Made by a program: the position numbers and the translations under genes. A DNA stretch of 35,591 bases, taken from a bacterium. GTDB lineage: Bacteria > Vulcanimicrobiota > Vulcanimicrobiia > Eremiobacterales > Eremiobacteraceae. The DNA is taken from positions 1-35,591 of the forward strand of contig CADDZI010000024.1 in NCBI GenBank assembly GCA_902812405.1, written 5' to 3'. The notes beneath the pieces are model-generated. The model was not told where the DNA came from and ran no database searches. It saw only the letters and a program-made list of their open reading frames with translations. Each line of letters begins with the position of its first letter. Within the stretch, counting starts at the first letter, position 1. Below, in pieces: positions 23,786-30,241 of this stretch.

Positions 23786-24265
23786 CTACCGCTCTTCGCC
23801 GACTTCGACGACCTCGGCGCTGAGGCTTTGGTGCAGGTACTCCATCAGTTGCGGCAGGGTGATGTGCTCAAGGGCCGAGCGGCGCGGGGAATCGTCGTCG
23901 TCCCCTTCGTCGCGCAGGTAGTAGCGGACGTCGAAGTCGCCGCTCTCGTCGGCGTGGAAGACGATGGCAAATCCCTTCGCCGGGTTGTCGTCGTAGACGT
24001 GCAGCGTGTGCGGGTTGACGATCTCAATCGAGTGCGTGGGGTTGCGGGCGTCGAAGAGGGTGATGAGGAGTTCGGTCGTGCCCTCGATCTCGAAGCGCTC
24101 GACCGTGAAGGTGTTCTTGACGGAGTAGACCTGCTGATGGGAGCGCTGGCGGGCCGACATCTCGTAGAAGACCCGGCGCTGGACGAAGCGCGACAGGACC
24201 TTCTTCAGGGTGCCCAAAGCCCCCACCGGCTCTTCCCGCTGGCTCTTCGCGAAGTAAATCTTCAA
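23786..24265 (-). CDS. Unknown protein of about 159 residues
   Basis: The frame encodes a soluble alpha/beta protein with no family I recognise. A central block is VKNTFTVERFEIEGTTELLITLFDARN, followed by SIEIVNPHTLHVYDDN and FAIVFHADESGDFDVRYYLRDE. An acidic run (DEGDDDD) and a helical C-terminus ending in VEVGEER follow. I start at TTG 24265 (MKIYFAKSQREEP), but no ribosome site is clear. The frame is open back to TTG 24331, passing through a T8 run (24294-24287) that could slip. It is convergent with the GINT1-like gene and divergent from tatA. Confidence 0.55.
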   Translation of the reverse strand: MKIYFAKSQREEPVGALGTLKKVLSRFVQRRVFYEMSARQRSHQQVYSVKNTFTVERFEIEGTTELLITLFDARNPTHSIEIVNPHTLHVYDDNPAKGFAIVFHADESGDFDVRYYLRDEGDDDDSPRRSALEHITLPQLMEYLHQSLSAEVVEVGEER

Positions 24266-24333
24266 GAGTATCGGGATTTCGCGGGCAAAAAAAAGATTAC
24301 CCGCAGGCGCACGGGGAACTAGGGCCGGCAAGT

Positions 24334-24699
24334 ATGCTCAGCCCATCCGATACCGCGATCGTCTTCCTGTTGGCCCTTCTCCTGTTCGGACCGGAACAGC
24401 TACCCAAACTGGCCCGCCAGCTGGGCGAGGCGATGCGCCACATCCAAAGCACGACGCAGTCCTTCATGCTGGAGATGGAGCGGGCGGCGCAGGCGGCCGA
24501 CGACCGCAGCACGGTGCCGGGTCCCGCCGGAGGGCCGGCCGCAGCCCTGCCAGATATACCCGTCGAGGTGGTGCCTTTCGATCCTCCCAACTCGCCGGAT
24601 GACGCCGCAGCGGATGGCATCGCAGCGGATGCACCGCCTGTTAGGCTGGACGATGACGGCACCGAGCGCTCACGCGGTCAACTGGCCGATAAGCCGTAA
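24334..24699 (+). CDS. tatA: Sec-independent protein translocase TatA/TatB-like
   Basis: A 121-residue Tat pathway protein. A short N-terminal membrane helix (about 5-18, SDTAIVFLLALLLFG) leads to the hinge FGPEQLPKLARQLGEA and an amphipathic helix to ~55. A long flexible Pro/Ala/Asp tail completes the usual TatA/B shape. TatA oligomers form the pore for folded, twin-arginine proteins; whether this is A or B type is unclear without tatC. AGGG lies nine bases before ATG. Its 3' end overlaps the lytic transglycosylase gene by 22 bases. The nearby carbonic anhydrase has a Tat-like leader. Confidence 0.85.
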   Translation: MLSPSDTAIVFLLALLLFGPEQLPKLARQLGEAMRHIQSTTQSFMLEMERAAQAADDRSTVPGPAGGPAAALPDIPVEVVPFDPPNSPDDAAADGIAADAPPVRLDDDGTERSRGQLADKP

Positions 24700-25292
24700 A
24701 AACGCCGCCACAGGGTGATGACCTTCCACACGTAGCGGATCGTCTCGTCGTAGGGAGGAACGCCCCGGTAGCGGTCCACGGCTCCCGTACCCGCGTTGTA
24801 CGCTGCGATCGCATAGACGTACTGGTGTTGGCGATCGAAGCGCGCGTAGTGTTCGAGGTCGCCTTTGAGCGTCATGACGGTGCCGTGGATATTCTGGTCG
24901 ATGTCCTCGACGTCGCTCACGCCGTCTTCGGCGGCCGTCTCCGGCATCAATTGCCCCAAACCTCGCGCGCCCGCCGGACTGCGGGCCGTCCGGTCGAAGG
25001 CGCTCTCGGCGGCGACGATGGCGACGACCAGGCGCGGGTCGACGCCCTGGGCCATGGACTCGCGGACGATCGCGGCGACGATCTGGCGCGCCTCGGCGTC
25101 GTCAATGCCGGGATTGAAGTACTGGATGGCGGCGACGTAGGCCTTCATCGCCACTTCGTTGTTGACGTTCTGCCATGCGCTGTAGGCTCCGGCGGGGTGG
25201 GAATCGGCCAGGCAGACACACAAGGTCAGACCGGCAACGGCGATGAGGGCACGCGCACGGAGGTGGACGCACCGGTGCAAAAGCCGGGGCAT
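24678..25292 (-). CDS. Lytic transglycosylase (SLT family)
   Basis: A 204-residue exported peptidoglycan lytic transglycosylase. The signal peptide is about residues 1-36 (basic start, hydrophobic core AVAGLTLCVCLA, AGA end). The catalytic glutamate is E96 in AIVAAESAFD, followed by SPAGARGLGQLMPETA and the C-terminal AYNAGTGAVDRY block, all standard for family-1 Slt domains. It cleaves MurNAc-GlcNAc links to make 1,6-anhydro ends. It is convergent with tatA and divergent from the carbonic anhydrase region, with 93 bases between their starts. Confidence 0.92.
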   Translation of the reverse strand: MPRLLHRCVHLRARALIAVAGLTLCVCLADSHPAGAYSAWQNVNNEVAMKAYVAAIQYFNPGIDDAEARQIVAAIVRESMAQGVDPRLVVAIVAAESAFDRTARSPAGARGLGQLMPETAAEDGVSDVEDIDQNIHGTVMTLKGDLEHYARFDRQHQYVYAIAAYNAGTGAVDRYRGVPPYDETIRYVWKVITLWRRFYGLSAS

Positions 25293-25371
25293 GTCAGCAA
25301 TATCGGAATGAACGGCAAGCAGCGTTAGCCAGCTGGGCTGAAGAGACCCCCACGCAATATGTCAGTGCCGC

Positions 25372-25461
25372 GGGAGGACGAACGTATGAACGGTCCATTT
25401 CCCCCATCCGCCAGGGCTGAGCCGAGGTGCCTTCCTGGCAGGGGCCGCTTCCGCGTCCGCA
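25372..25461 (+). other. Ribosome site, ATG and probable Tat leader, out of frame with the carbonic anhydrase
   Basis: GGGAGGA (25372-25378) lies seven bases before ATG 25386, a strong initiation site. The frame from this ATG does not continue into carbonic anhydrase; it gives an Arg-rich, non-family reading. Removing one C from the CCCCC run at 25401-25405 would join this ATG to the enzyme frame. The result reads MNGPFPHPPGLSRGAFLAG, then AASASALAFA, a twin-arginine-like leader (one R only) with the hydrophobic core and AxA end. So the window either carries a sequencing/assembly error or a real frameshift. Confidence 0.6.
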
Positions 25462-26094
25462 TTGGCGTTCGCGGGACGTCCGGCGTCGGCGGCGAACCAA
25501 GCGGCGCCCATGACTCCTCAAGCCGCTCTGGAACGCCTGCGCGACGGTCATGCGACCTTCCTGGCCGGCGCCGTGCAGACCAGACCACAGAGCGCGGCGC
25601 AGCGCGAGGCTTTGGCTGCCGGCCAGCATCCCTTTGCCGCTATTTTGGCCTGCGCAGACTCGCGAACCGGTCCCGAAATCGTCTTCCACCAGGCTCTGGG
25701 CGATCTCTTCGTCGTGCGCGTGGCGGGCAACGTCGCCGGAACGATGGAGCTTGGCAGCCTCGAGTACGCGGCGGCGGAACTGGCGGTTCCGCTCATCGTC
25801 GTGCTGGGGCACTCTCGATGCGGTGCGGTCAAGGCCGCGGTGGACGTCGCGAAAAACGGAACGGCATTGCCGGGGCACATCGCCGACCTGGCGGCCGCGA
25901 TCGTGCCGGCGGCGCAGGCGACGCGCGACCAATCGGGAGACTGGGTGGATAACGCGACGCGCGAAAACGTGCGGCGCAGCGTGGGCGTGCTCAAGGAGAG
26001 CCGCGTGCTCTCGCCACTCGTGGACGCCGGCCGGCTGCAGATCGTGGGGGCTGTCTACGCGCTGGAGACCGGGGCGGTTAGCTACCTGGACTGA
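25462..26094 (+). CDS. Beta-class carbonic anhydrase (leader frameshifted)
   Basis: A zinc enzyme that interconverts CO2 and bicarbonate. From TTG 25462 the reading has 210 residues. Zinc/catalytic residues are C64, D66 and R68 in ILACADSR, then H117 and C120 in VLGHSRCGA, complete for a beta-class enzyme. LGSLEYAAAELAVP and the C-terminal IVGAVYALETGAVSYLD are also standard. TTG 25462 is not a convincing start: it lies within the hydrophobic part of an apparent signal peptide, and the strong ribosome site is at 25372. The natural start is probably ATG 25386, lost by one base. A secreted enzyme would supply bicarbonate at the envelope. It is divergent from the lytic transglycosylase. Confidence 0.85.
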   Translation: MAFAGRPASAANQAAPMTPQAALERLRDGHATFLAGAVQTRPQSAAQREALAAGQHPFAAILACADSRTGPEIVFHQALGDLFVVRVAGNVAGTMELGSLEYAAAELAVPLIVVLGHSRCGAVKAAVDVAKNGTALPGHIADLAAAIVPAAQATRDQSGDWVDNATRENVRRSVGVLKESRVLSPLVDAGRLQIVGAVYALETGAVSYLD

Positions 26095-26109
26095 CGACGT
26101 ACGCCGGCA

Positions 26110-26346
26110 CTACAGTTTCAACTGCGAACGGACATCGGCAAGTTTGTCGCCGACGAACTTGCCGAGCTGGCGGCGCAGCGCTTCCCGCTGGTCCTCTTCG
26201 AGCCGCGAGTAGATGAAGTACCCGGCGGCCGCCACGACCGCGCCCACCAAGCCTGCCAGGAGAGTATTGCGAACCTCGTTGGGTGCGGCAGCTGTCTGCC
26301 CGGCTTCGTCCGCAAAGGGGCCGTTTCGATCGGTCGTCATTGCCAT
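26110..26346 (-). CDS. Small YtxH-like membrane protein
   Basis: A 78-residue protein with one membrane helix (about 29-45, TLLAGLVGAVVAAAGYFIY) and a charged amphipathic tail (EEDQREALRRQLGKFVGDKLADV). This resembles YtxH-type general stress proteins, function unknown. The ATG at 26346 follows GGAG at a spacing of 11 bases; a TTG at 26355 is too close to that site. It follows prp at five bases, where rpmA would be in most genomes. Confidence 0.65.
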   Translation of the reverse strand: MAMTTDRNGPFADEAGQTAAAPNEVRNTLLAGLVGAVVAAAGYFIYSRLEEDQREALRRQLGKFVGDKLADVRSQLKL

Positions 26347-26351
26347 GGTTT

Positions 26352-26870
26352 TCAACGCTCCACTGTGTCGGCTGGGGAAGAAGGCCGCCTGCGGGCCTTG
26401 GAACGGCTGGCTTTCGCGGCTTGCCGGCGGGGCCCTGTGGCCCGGGCAGTCCGGCTGGGGATGCTGATGGCACGACGCGCCGGCGGGGTGCGCTGACCCT
26501 TGTCGTCTCTCGTCCGGACCGTTCGGCTGCGGATGGTGACGTGGCCCGGGTAGGAACGCGCGACCGCTTCGAGTCCCGAGAGCATGGTGGCGAGCACGGC
26601 CTGGGCCCGGCTGTTGCGCCGGTCACGCTGGGTGAGCCGCAGCGAAAAGCGCCGGGGCGTGTCGGCGACCGCTGGCCGGACGCCGCAGTGGGCTCGCAGT
26701 CCGTGTGCCGCGGTGAGGACAAGTGCGCTGACCGCCGCACAGACGATGTCGCGACCCGCAGGTGCAAAGCCCGCGTGGCCGGTGATCGTAAAGCCGGCAA
26801 GCCGGCCGTCCCGGCGTTCGCAGGCGACGGTTACAGTTAAACCGCTCTTAGCCGAACGCGATGGACTCAA
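26352..26870 (-). CDS. prp: Ribosomal-processing cysteine protease Prp (YsxB) with basic tail
   Basis: Prp cleaves the N-terminal extension of ribosomal protein L27 in Firmicutes and related phyla. The first ~105 residues match the family: TVACERRDGRLAGFTITGHAGFA and GRDIVCAAVSALVLTAA, with catalytic histidine (H32) in GHAG and cysteine (C44) in DIVCAAVS. A C-terminal Arg/Pro/Ala-rich tail of ~60 residues (RTPPARRAIS, KASRSKARRRP and so on) is not part of the family and may be an extension or a read-through. Start is TTG 26870, overlapping rplU by 23 bases; no ATG is available. The expected downstream rpmA is missing. Confidence 0.85.
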   Translation of the reverse strand: MSPSRSAKSGLTVTVACERRDGRLAGFTITGHAGFAPAGRDIVCAAVSALVLTAAHGLRAHCGVRPAVADTPRRFSLRLTQRDRRNSRAQAVLATMLSGLEAVARSYPGHVTIRSRTVRTRDDKGQRTPPARRAISIPSRTARATGPRRQAAKASRSKARRRPSSPADTVER

Positions 26871-27162
26871 TGCGCAGTTCCGTCACCGGCTGGCGATGGC
26901 CGTGGCGGCGCCGCACTCTCTTCTTCGACTTGTAGCGGAAAGCCAAAATCTTGCGAGCACGCGACTGTCGCAGCACGCGCGCGATGACGCGGGCTTTGTG
27001 GAGCGTGGCTGGAGCAAGGAGCAGCTGTCGGCCATCGTGGGCCAAGAGCACGCGCTCGAAGACGATTTCGTGGCCTGGATCACCGGAAATCCGGTCGAGG
27101 CGGACGACGTCGCCCTCCCTCACCACGAGTGGTCTGCCGTTGGCTTCAATGACGGCGTACAT
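26848..27162 (-). CDS. rplU: Ribosomal protein L21 (divergent N-terminus)
   Basis: A 104-residue L21 with the C-terminal signature ILAFRYKSKKRVRRRHGHRQ. VFERVLLAHDGRQ and the closing RIESIAFG also match. The N-terminal stretch reads MYAVIEANGRPLVVREGD; the near-universal GGKQY-x-V of L21 is changed to NGRPLVV, which is unusual. AGGAG sits nine bases upstream of ATG 27162, choosing this start over the TTG at 27171. It is upstream of prp with a 23-base overlap. Confidence 0.92.
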   Translation of the reverse strand: MYAVIEANGRPLVVREGDVVRLDRISGDPGHEIVFERVLLAHDGRQLLLAPATLHKARVIARVLRQSRARKILAFRYKSKKRVRRRHGHRQPVTELRIESIAFG

Positions 27163-27171
27163 GCTCTTCAA

Positions 27172-27510
27172 CTCCTCGTCAATGGGACTGTGCCGGTACG
27201 GAAGGCTTTAGGGCCTGCCGCGGCGGCGCAGACTAGCTGGATTGGCAGGCTCCGCAAGGCGCCGTGCGGGCTCGCGAGGTGCACGCCGTGCGGGCCTCGC
27301 GAGCTGCACACCGTGCGGGTTGCGGCTCCGGTTTACGGTCCGGTCCCAGAACCGGTGGCTTGGAGCGGCCAGGCCAGTTGTTGCCGGCCTGCCTCTCGTC
27401 GCGTCGGCACCGTGGGCCAGGGCCGTTTGCGCGGCGCCTATGGCCTGCCGCCTGCGTCGGTTGCTTTGGCAGCCAGGCCGCCAAAACCTCACGCTCCTAT
27501 GCGCAAAGTA
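27172..27510 (-). other. Gene-free GC-rich stretch upstream of rplU, possible leader
   Basis: About 340 bases with no supported gene. It would be the 5' leader of rplU if transcribed from near the speD promoter region. It contains the tandem repeat at 27261-27320. L21 leader RNAs exist in Firmicutes (Rfam L21 leader), but I cannot match this stretch to that model by eye. No clear minus-strand -10/-35 pair was seen. Confidence 0.35.
27261..27320. repeat. Imperfect tandem repeat, about 24-25 bases, two and a half copies
   Basis: Units at 27261-27284 and 27285-27309 share gccgtgcggg-ctcgcgag-[gc]tgcac with one inserted base and one change. A third partial copy (accgtgcgggt) is at 27310-27320. 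The embedded CTCGCGAG-type words can form hairpins. It lies in the leader region of rplU. Confidence 0.65.
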
Positions 27511-27539
27511 TTTACAAAGCCGGCCAAATGGCCTATTAT
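27511..27539 (+). promoter_or_regulatory. Sigma70-type promoter for speD-speE
   Basis: TTTACA (27511-27516), a 17-base spacer, and TATTAT (27534-27539): both hexamers are near consensus with ideal spacing. The spacer contains GGCC-AAAT-GGCC (27522-27533), an inverted repeat that could be an operator. Transcription from about 27546 leaves an ~80-base leader to the speD TTG. Confidence 0.7.
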
Positions 27540-27627
27540 TTACCTTCGGTACGCGTTTTTGTGCGTGCCCTGTCCGTAGAATTGGAGGTCGGATCTCCCC
27601 CCACTCTTTGTCGCGAGGGCTGGATGG

Positions 27628-28065
27628 TTGAAAGCACTTGGTACGCACATCATCGTCGAATTGTCCGACTGTAACCCGCGCATTCTCAGTGACGTTGACC
27701 AAGTAGCGAGCATTCTCGTCGCAGCGGCCAAGGCCGCACACGCAGAGGTTCTCCAAACCGCCTTTCACCGCTTTTCGCCCCAGGGCGTCAGCGGTGTCGT
27801 CGTCATTGCCGAATCCCACCTTTCCATTCACACCTGGCCGGAGTACGGGTACGCAGCCATGGACATTTACACGTGCGGCGAAAAAACCGAACCCTGGAAA
27901 GCCTGCCGCTTGGCGGCGGCCGAATTCCAGGCCAAGCAGATGCTGACCACGGAAGTGCGCCGCGGGATGCCGGATGAGTATGGCGTCTATAGCCACGTCG
28001 TCGGCAAGCGCTCCAGCGGAGCCGTTCCGGGTGCCAAAAACAGAAAACTCGCAGTGGTACGTTGA
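27628..28065 (+). CDS. speD: S-adenosylmethionine decarboxylase proenzyme
   Basis: A 145-residue bacterial class-1 SpeD, which self-cleaves to form a pyruvoyl cofactor and makes decarboxylated SAM for aminopropyl transfer. The cleavage site is E62-S63 in IAESHLSIHTWPEYGYA; H68 and C83 (YTCG) are the processing and proton-donor residues. The start is TTG 27628, with GAGGG eight bases upstream; it gives the family N-terminus ALGTHIIVEL. An ATG at 27624 is out of frame. A ~20-residue basic/Ser tail (GKRSSGAVPGAKNRK) is extra, arising from overlap with speE by 35 bases. Confidence 0.94.
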   Translation: MKALGTHIIVELSDCNPRILSDVDQVASILVAAAKAAHAEVLQTAFHRFSPQGVSGVVVIAESHLSIHTWPEYGYAAMDIYTCGEKTEPWKACRLAAAEFQAKQMLTTEVRRGMPDEYGVYSHVVGKRSSGAVPGAKNRKLAVVR

Positions 28066-28909
28066 GCAAGTCGGCCCGGGAGAAATCCACGGGCACGCCG
28101 TCCTCCGTACGCTGGCTGCGGGCCGCTCGCGCTTCCAAGAGTATGCCGTCGTCGAAACCCGGCTCTTCGGCAAGATGCTGGTGCTGGACGGCGACACGCA
28201 AAGCTCGGCACTCGATGAGCACATCTACCACGAGAGCCTGGTCTTTCCGGCCTGCGTTGCCGCCGGAGGTGCTCCGGAGCGCGCTCTGATCCTCGGCGGC
28301 GGGGAGGGGGCGACGCTGCGTGAGCTGTTGCGCTTGCCCAGCATCCGCCAGGTGACCATGGTGGACATTGACGGCGAGGTCGTCGACGTCTGCCGGCGTC
28401 ACCTGCCCGAGTGGAGCGCAGGGGCGTTCGATGATCCGAGGACCGACCTCATCATCGGCGATGCCCGGGAGTACGTGTTCTCGTCACACGAGCAGTTCGA
28501 CGTCATCCTGGGAGATCTGACGGAACCGCTCGAGGGATCTCCCGCCGAGGGTCTCCATTCGCCGGAGATGTATGCGGCGATCCGCGCACGTTTGAGCCGC
28601 CGGGGTGCGTACGCGCTCCAAGCCTCGACCTGCGGCCCGCACAACTACGGGCTACACGTTCGGATGATCCGCCGGCTGCGGGATGTGTTTTCTGTGGTCG
28701 CCCCGTACAGCGTGTACGTGCCGGCCTTTGATACCGAGTGGGGGTTTGCCGTATGCGGCGGGATCGTCGGCATGCAGTCCGAGGAGGCGGCGCGCGGTGC
28801 CCAGCAGCTGGCCGGTGCCTGCGGCGGACTGCGTTTCTACGACGGGGAGTCGCATCGCCGGCTCTTCAACCTGCCACGGTACTTGCGCGAGGCGTACGAA
28901 GTTCGCTGA
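28031..28909 (+). CDS. speE: Spermidine synthase (aminopropyltransferase)
   Basis: A 292-residue aminopropyltransferase that uses decarboxylated SAM from SpeD. Motifs are QSSALDEHIYHESL (putrescine/dcSAM side), LILGGGEGATLREL (nucleotide loop), VDIDGEVVDVC, IIGDAREYV and the catalytic-aspartate loop LGDLTEP. The last differs from the usual D-x-x-D-P at the second acidic position (E), a common variant in thermospermine/spermine-type enzymes, so the polyamine product is not certain. GTG 28031 follows GGAG at nine bases; ATG 27974 is the alternative and would lengthen the overlap with speD. It is the last gene of the operon; a palindromic repeat region follows. Confidence 0.92.
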   Translation: MPKTENSQWYVEQVGPGEIHGHAVLRTLAAGRSRFQEYAVVETRLFGKMLVLDGDTQSSALDEHIYHESLVFPACVAAGGAPERALILGGGEGATLRELLRLPSIRQVTMVDIDGEVVDVCRRHLPEWSAGAFDDPRTDLIIGDAREYVFSSHEQFDVILGDLTEPLEGSPAEGLHSPEMYAAIRARLSRRGAYALQASTCGPHNYGLHVRMIRRLRDVFSVVAPYSVYVPAFDTEWGFAVCGGIVGMQSEEAARGAQQLAGACGGLRFYDGESHRRLFNLPRYLREAYEVR

Positions 28910-28945
28910 ACGCGCTCATGTAACGGCCGCGCGTGACGTTTCACC

Positions 28946-29018
28946 GGTCGCGCAAGCGCGACCGCTACACCTCACACGCCATCGGTCGCGCAAGCGCGAC
29001 GGTCGGCTAAAGCCGACC
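28946..29018. repeat. Dispersed palindromic repeats (REP-like) between convergent genes
   Basis: GGTCGCGC-AA-GCGCGACC at 28946-28963 is an 8-base perfect inverted repeat. A second copy of its core is at 28985-29000 (GTCGCGC-AA-GCGCGAC), followed directly by GGTCGGC-TAAA-GCCGACC (29001-29018). The word GACCGCTAC recurs after both. They lie in the 142-base gap between the ends of speE and the response regulator, a typical place for REP elements. There is no T-run for a classical terminator. Confidence 0.75.
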
Positions 29019-29051
29019 GCTACGCCGTGGCGGGGAACCCCTCGAACCCTC

Positions 29052-29690
29052 TTACGCCAGACCGGACTTGATCGCGTAGATCGCGGCTTGGGTCCGCGCC
29101 GTGACGTTCAGCTTGCTGAAGATGCGGCTAATGTGGTTCTTTACCGTCTTCTCGCTGAGGAACAAACGCTCGGAGATCTGCTTGTTCGAAAGTCCCATGG
29201 CAAGCAGCTGAATGACGTCCGTCTCACGCTCGGAGAGTTCCGTCGGGTCGCCCTTGTGCCGCCGTTCGCTCATCTGCCGCAGCATGCTGCCCGCCAAACG
29301 CGGGTCGACGTACATCTCGCCGTTGGCAATGGAGAGCAGAGCGCGGAGCAGGTCGTTGAGCCCGATGTCCTTGATAATGTAACCTTCCAGGCCGTGGACC
29401 AGGCTGCGCTCCAAGAGCGCTTTCTGCGAGTTCATGGACAGCAGGCAGATTTTTCCGGTTGGATGCGCCTGGCGCAATGCCCTGACGGTTTCCACCGGGT
29501 CGCCCTTTTGGAAGTCAACGTCGAAGAGCGTTAGATCGGGTTTGGCTGCTGCAATGCGCGCGACATCGCACGATTCCACGCATTCTTGAACAACCCGAAA
29601 ACGCTCGTCTTTGGCGAGCACGTGACACAGCGCCTTGCGAAAGAGCGCCTGCTCCTCCAAAACCGCGATGCGCACTTGTTCCGTAGCCAT
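29052..29690 (-). CDS. NarL/FixJ-type response regulator with altered receiver
   Basis: A 212-residue two-domain regulator: receiver 1-125, then a LuxR-type DNA-binding domain from about 150 (LSERETDVIQLLAMG, ISERLFLSEKTVKNHISRIFSKLNV). The phosphoacceptor D57 (LTLFDVDF), the Ser/Thr switch S85 and K107 (IIKDIG) are present. The acidic pair that binds magnesium is EE (E12, E13) instead of the usual DD, so phosphorylation may be altered. GGAGG lies six bases before ATG 29690. No adjacent histidine kinase is in the window. It is divergent from the LuxR-type gene 550 bases away. Confidence 0.9.
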   Translation of the reverse strand: MATEQVRIAVLEEQALFRKALCHVLAKDERFRVVQECVESCDVARIAAAKPDLTLFDVDFQKGDPVETVRALRQAHPTGKICLLSMNSQKALLERSLVHGLEGYIIKDIGLNDLLRALLSIANGEMYVDPRLAGSMLRQMSERRHKGDPTELSERETDVIQLLAMGLSNKQISERLFLSEKTVKNHISRIFSKLNVTARTQAAIYAIKSGLA

Positions 29691-29906
29691 CGATAACCTC
29701 CGTCCCTAGTTATTGCGCATGAGTTGGACTGAGCAATTCAGCCTTGACTCTTCGGTACAGTAAAGTACTTATAGCACAGTGATCTGTACGTGAGCATCCC
29801 TGAAATCTGGGGAAAGACCCATATGATGCGGGGTAGAATGCCCCAATACGAACGTATGTGTGAATGCTGGTGCTTCATGTTCGTTCATGCGGGGTAAAGT
29901 CTCCGC

Positions 29907-29939
29907 GGTGCGCCGTGTCGATCGCCCAAGCGCGACCGC
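29907..29939. repeat. REP-like 33-base repeat, copy 1
   Basis: Begins ggtgcgccgtgtcg and ends caagcgcgaccgc. It differs from the copy at 29973-30005 at two positions. The palindrome is degenerate here (GATCGCCC against GCGCGACC). Confidence 0.7.
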
Positions 29940-29972
29940 TACGGGTCAGCATGCCGGTTCAGTCGAGCCGCC

Positions 29973-30005
29973 GGTGCGCCGTGTCGGTCGCGCAAGCGCG
30001 ACCGC
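29973..30005. repeat. REP-like 33-base repeat, copy 2
   Basis: Same flank as copy 1 (ggtgcgccgtgtc), with the intact palindrome GGTCGCGC-AA-GCGCGACC at 29986-30003. This is the same core as the repeats after speE, about 1 kb away. Confidence 0.75.
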
Positions 30006-30241
30006 CACCTACGCGATCTCGTGGGCCTCGGCTTTAGGCTACCTGGCCTGGGTTATGACAACATGAAGGCGAGAAGAAAAAGACCCTTAAGCCGGCTGGC
30101 CCGGTGCCGCCCAACGGGATAGGCTAGACATCGACGGGACGGCCTAATGCTGGGCCATAGGTCCTAAGCCCGGTTTCGCTAAAGATACTCTTCCGACAGT
30201 TCATCCCCAGCGCCCTAAAGATCGTTGGTCTTGCGCCACCT

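Larger units (their letters stand above)
29691..30241. other. 551-base gene-free region with repeats
   Basis: No supported gene. It holds the REP-like pair listed separately. There is also a 10-base direct repeat ATGCGGGGTA (29826-29835 and 29887-29896), and a hairpin GGAC-GGCC-TAATGCTG-GGCC-ATAG-GTCC (30137-30164). Weak -10-like TATAAG sits upstream of the response regulator on the minus strand with no good -35. The spacing would suit divergent control regions. Confidence 0.5.

Noticed and set aside
23770-23786. Terminator in AAAAACCCCGGGGGT between two convergent genes
   Set aside because: The palindrome has no room for a loop, so it is not a convincing hairpin.
26584-27579. Plus-strand 331-codon open frame over prp and rplU
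   Set aside because: Antisense to two recognised genes; composition and lack of any motif point to a shadow in GC-rich DNA.
28910-29051. CRISPR array from the repeated palindromes
   Set aside because: Only two or three copies, no regular spacers of 30-40 bases and no cas genes in the window.
30060-30241. Possible riboswitch upstream of the LuxR-type gene
   Set aside because: One hairpin is present, but I could not match the conserved core of glycine, c-di-GMP or other common riboswitches.
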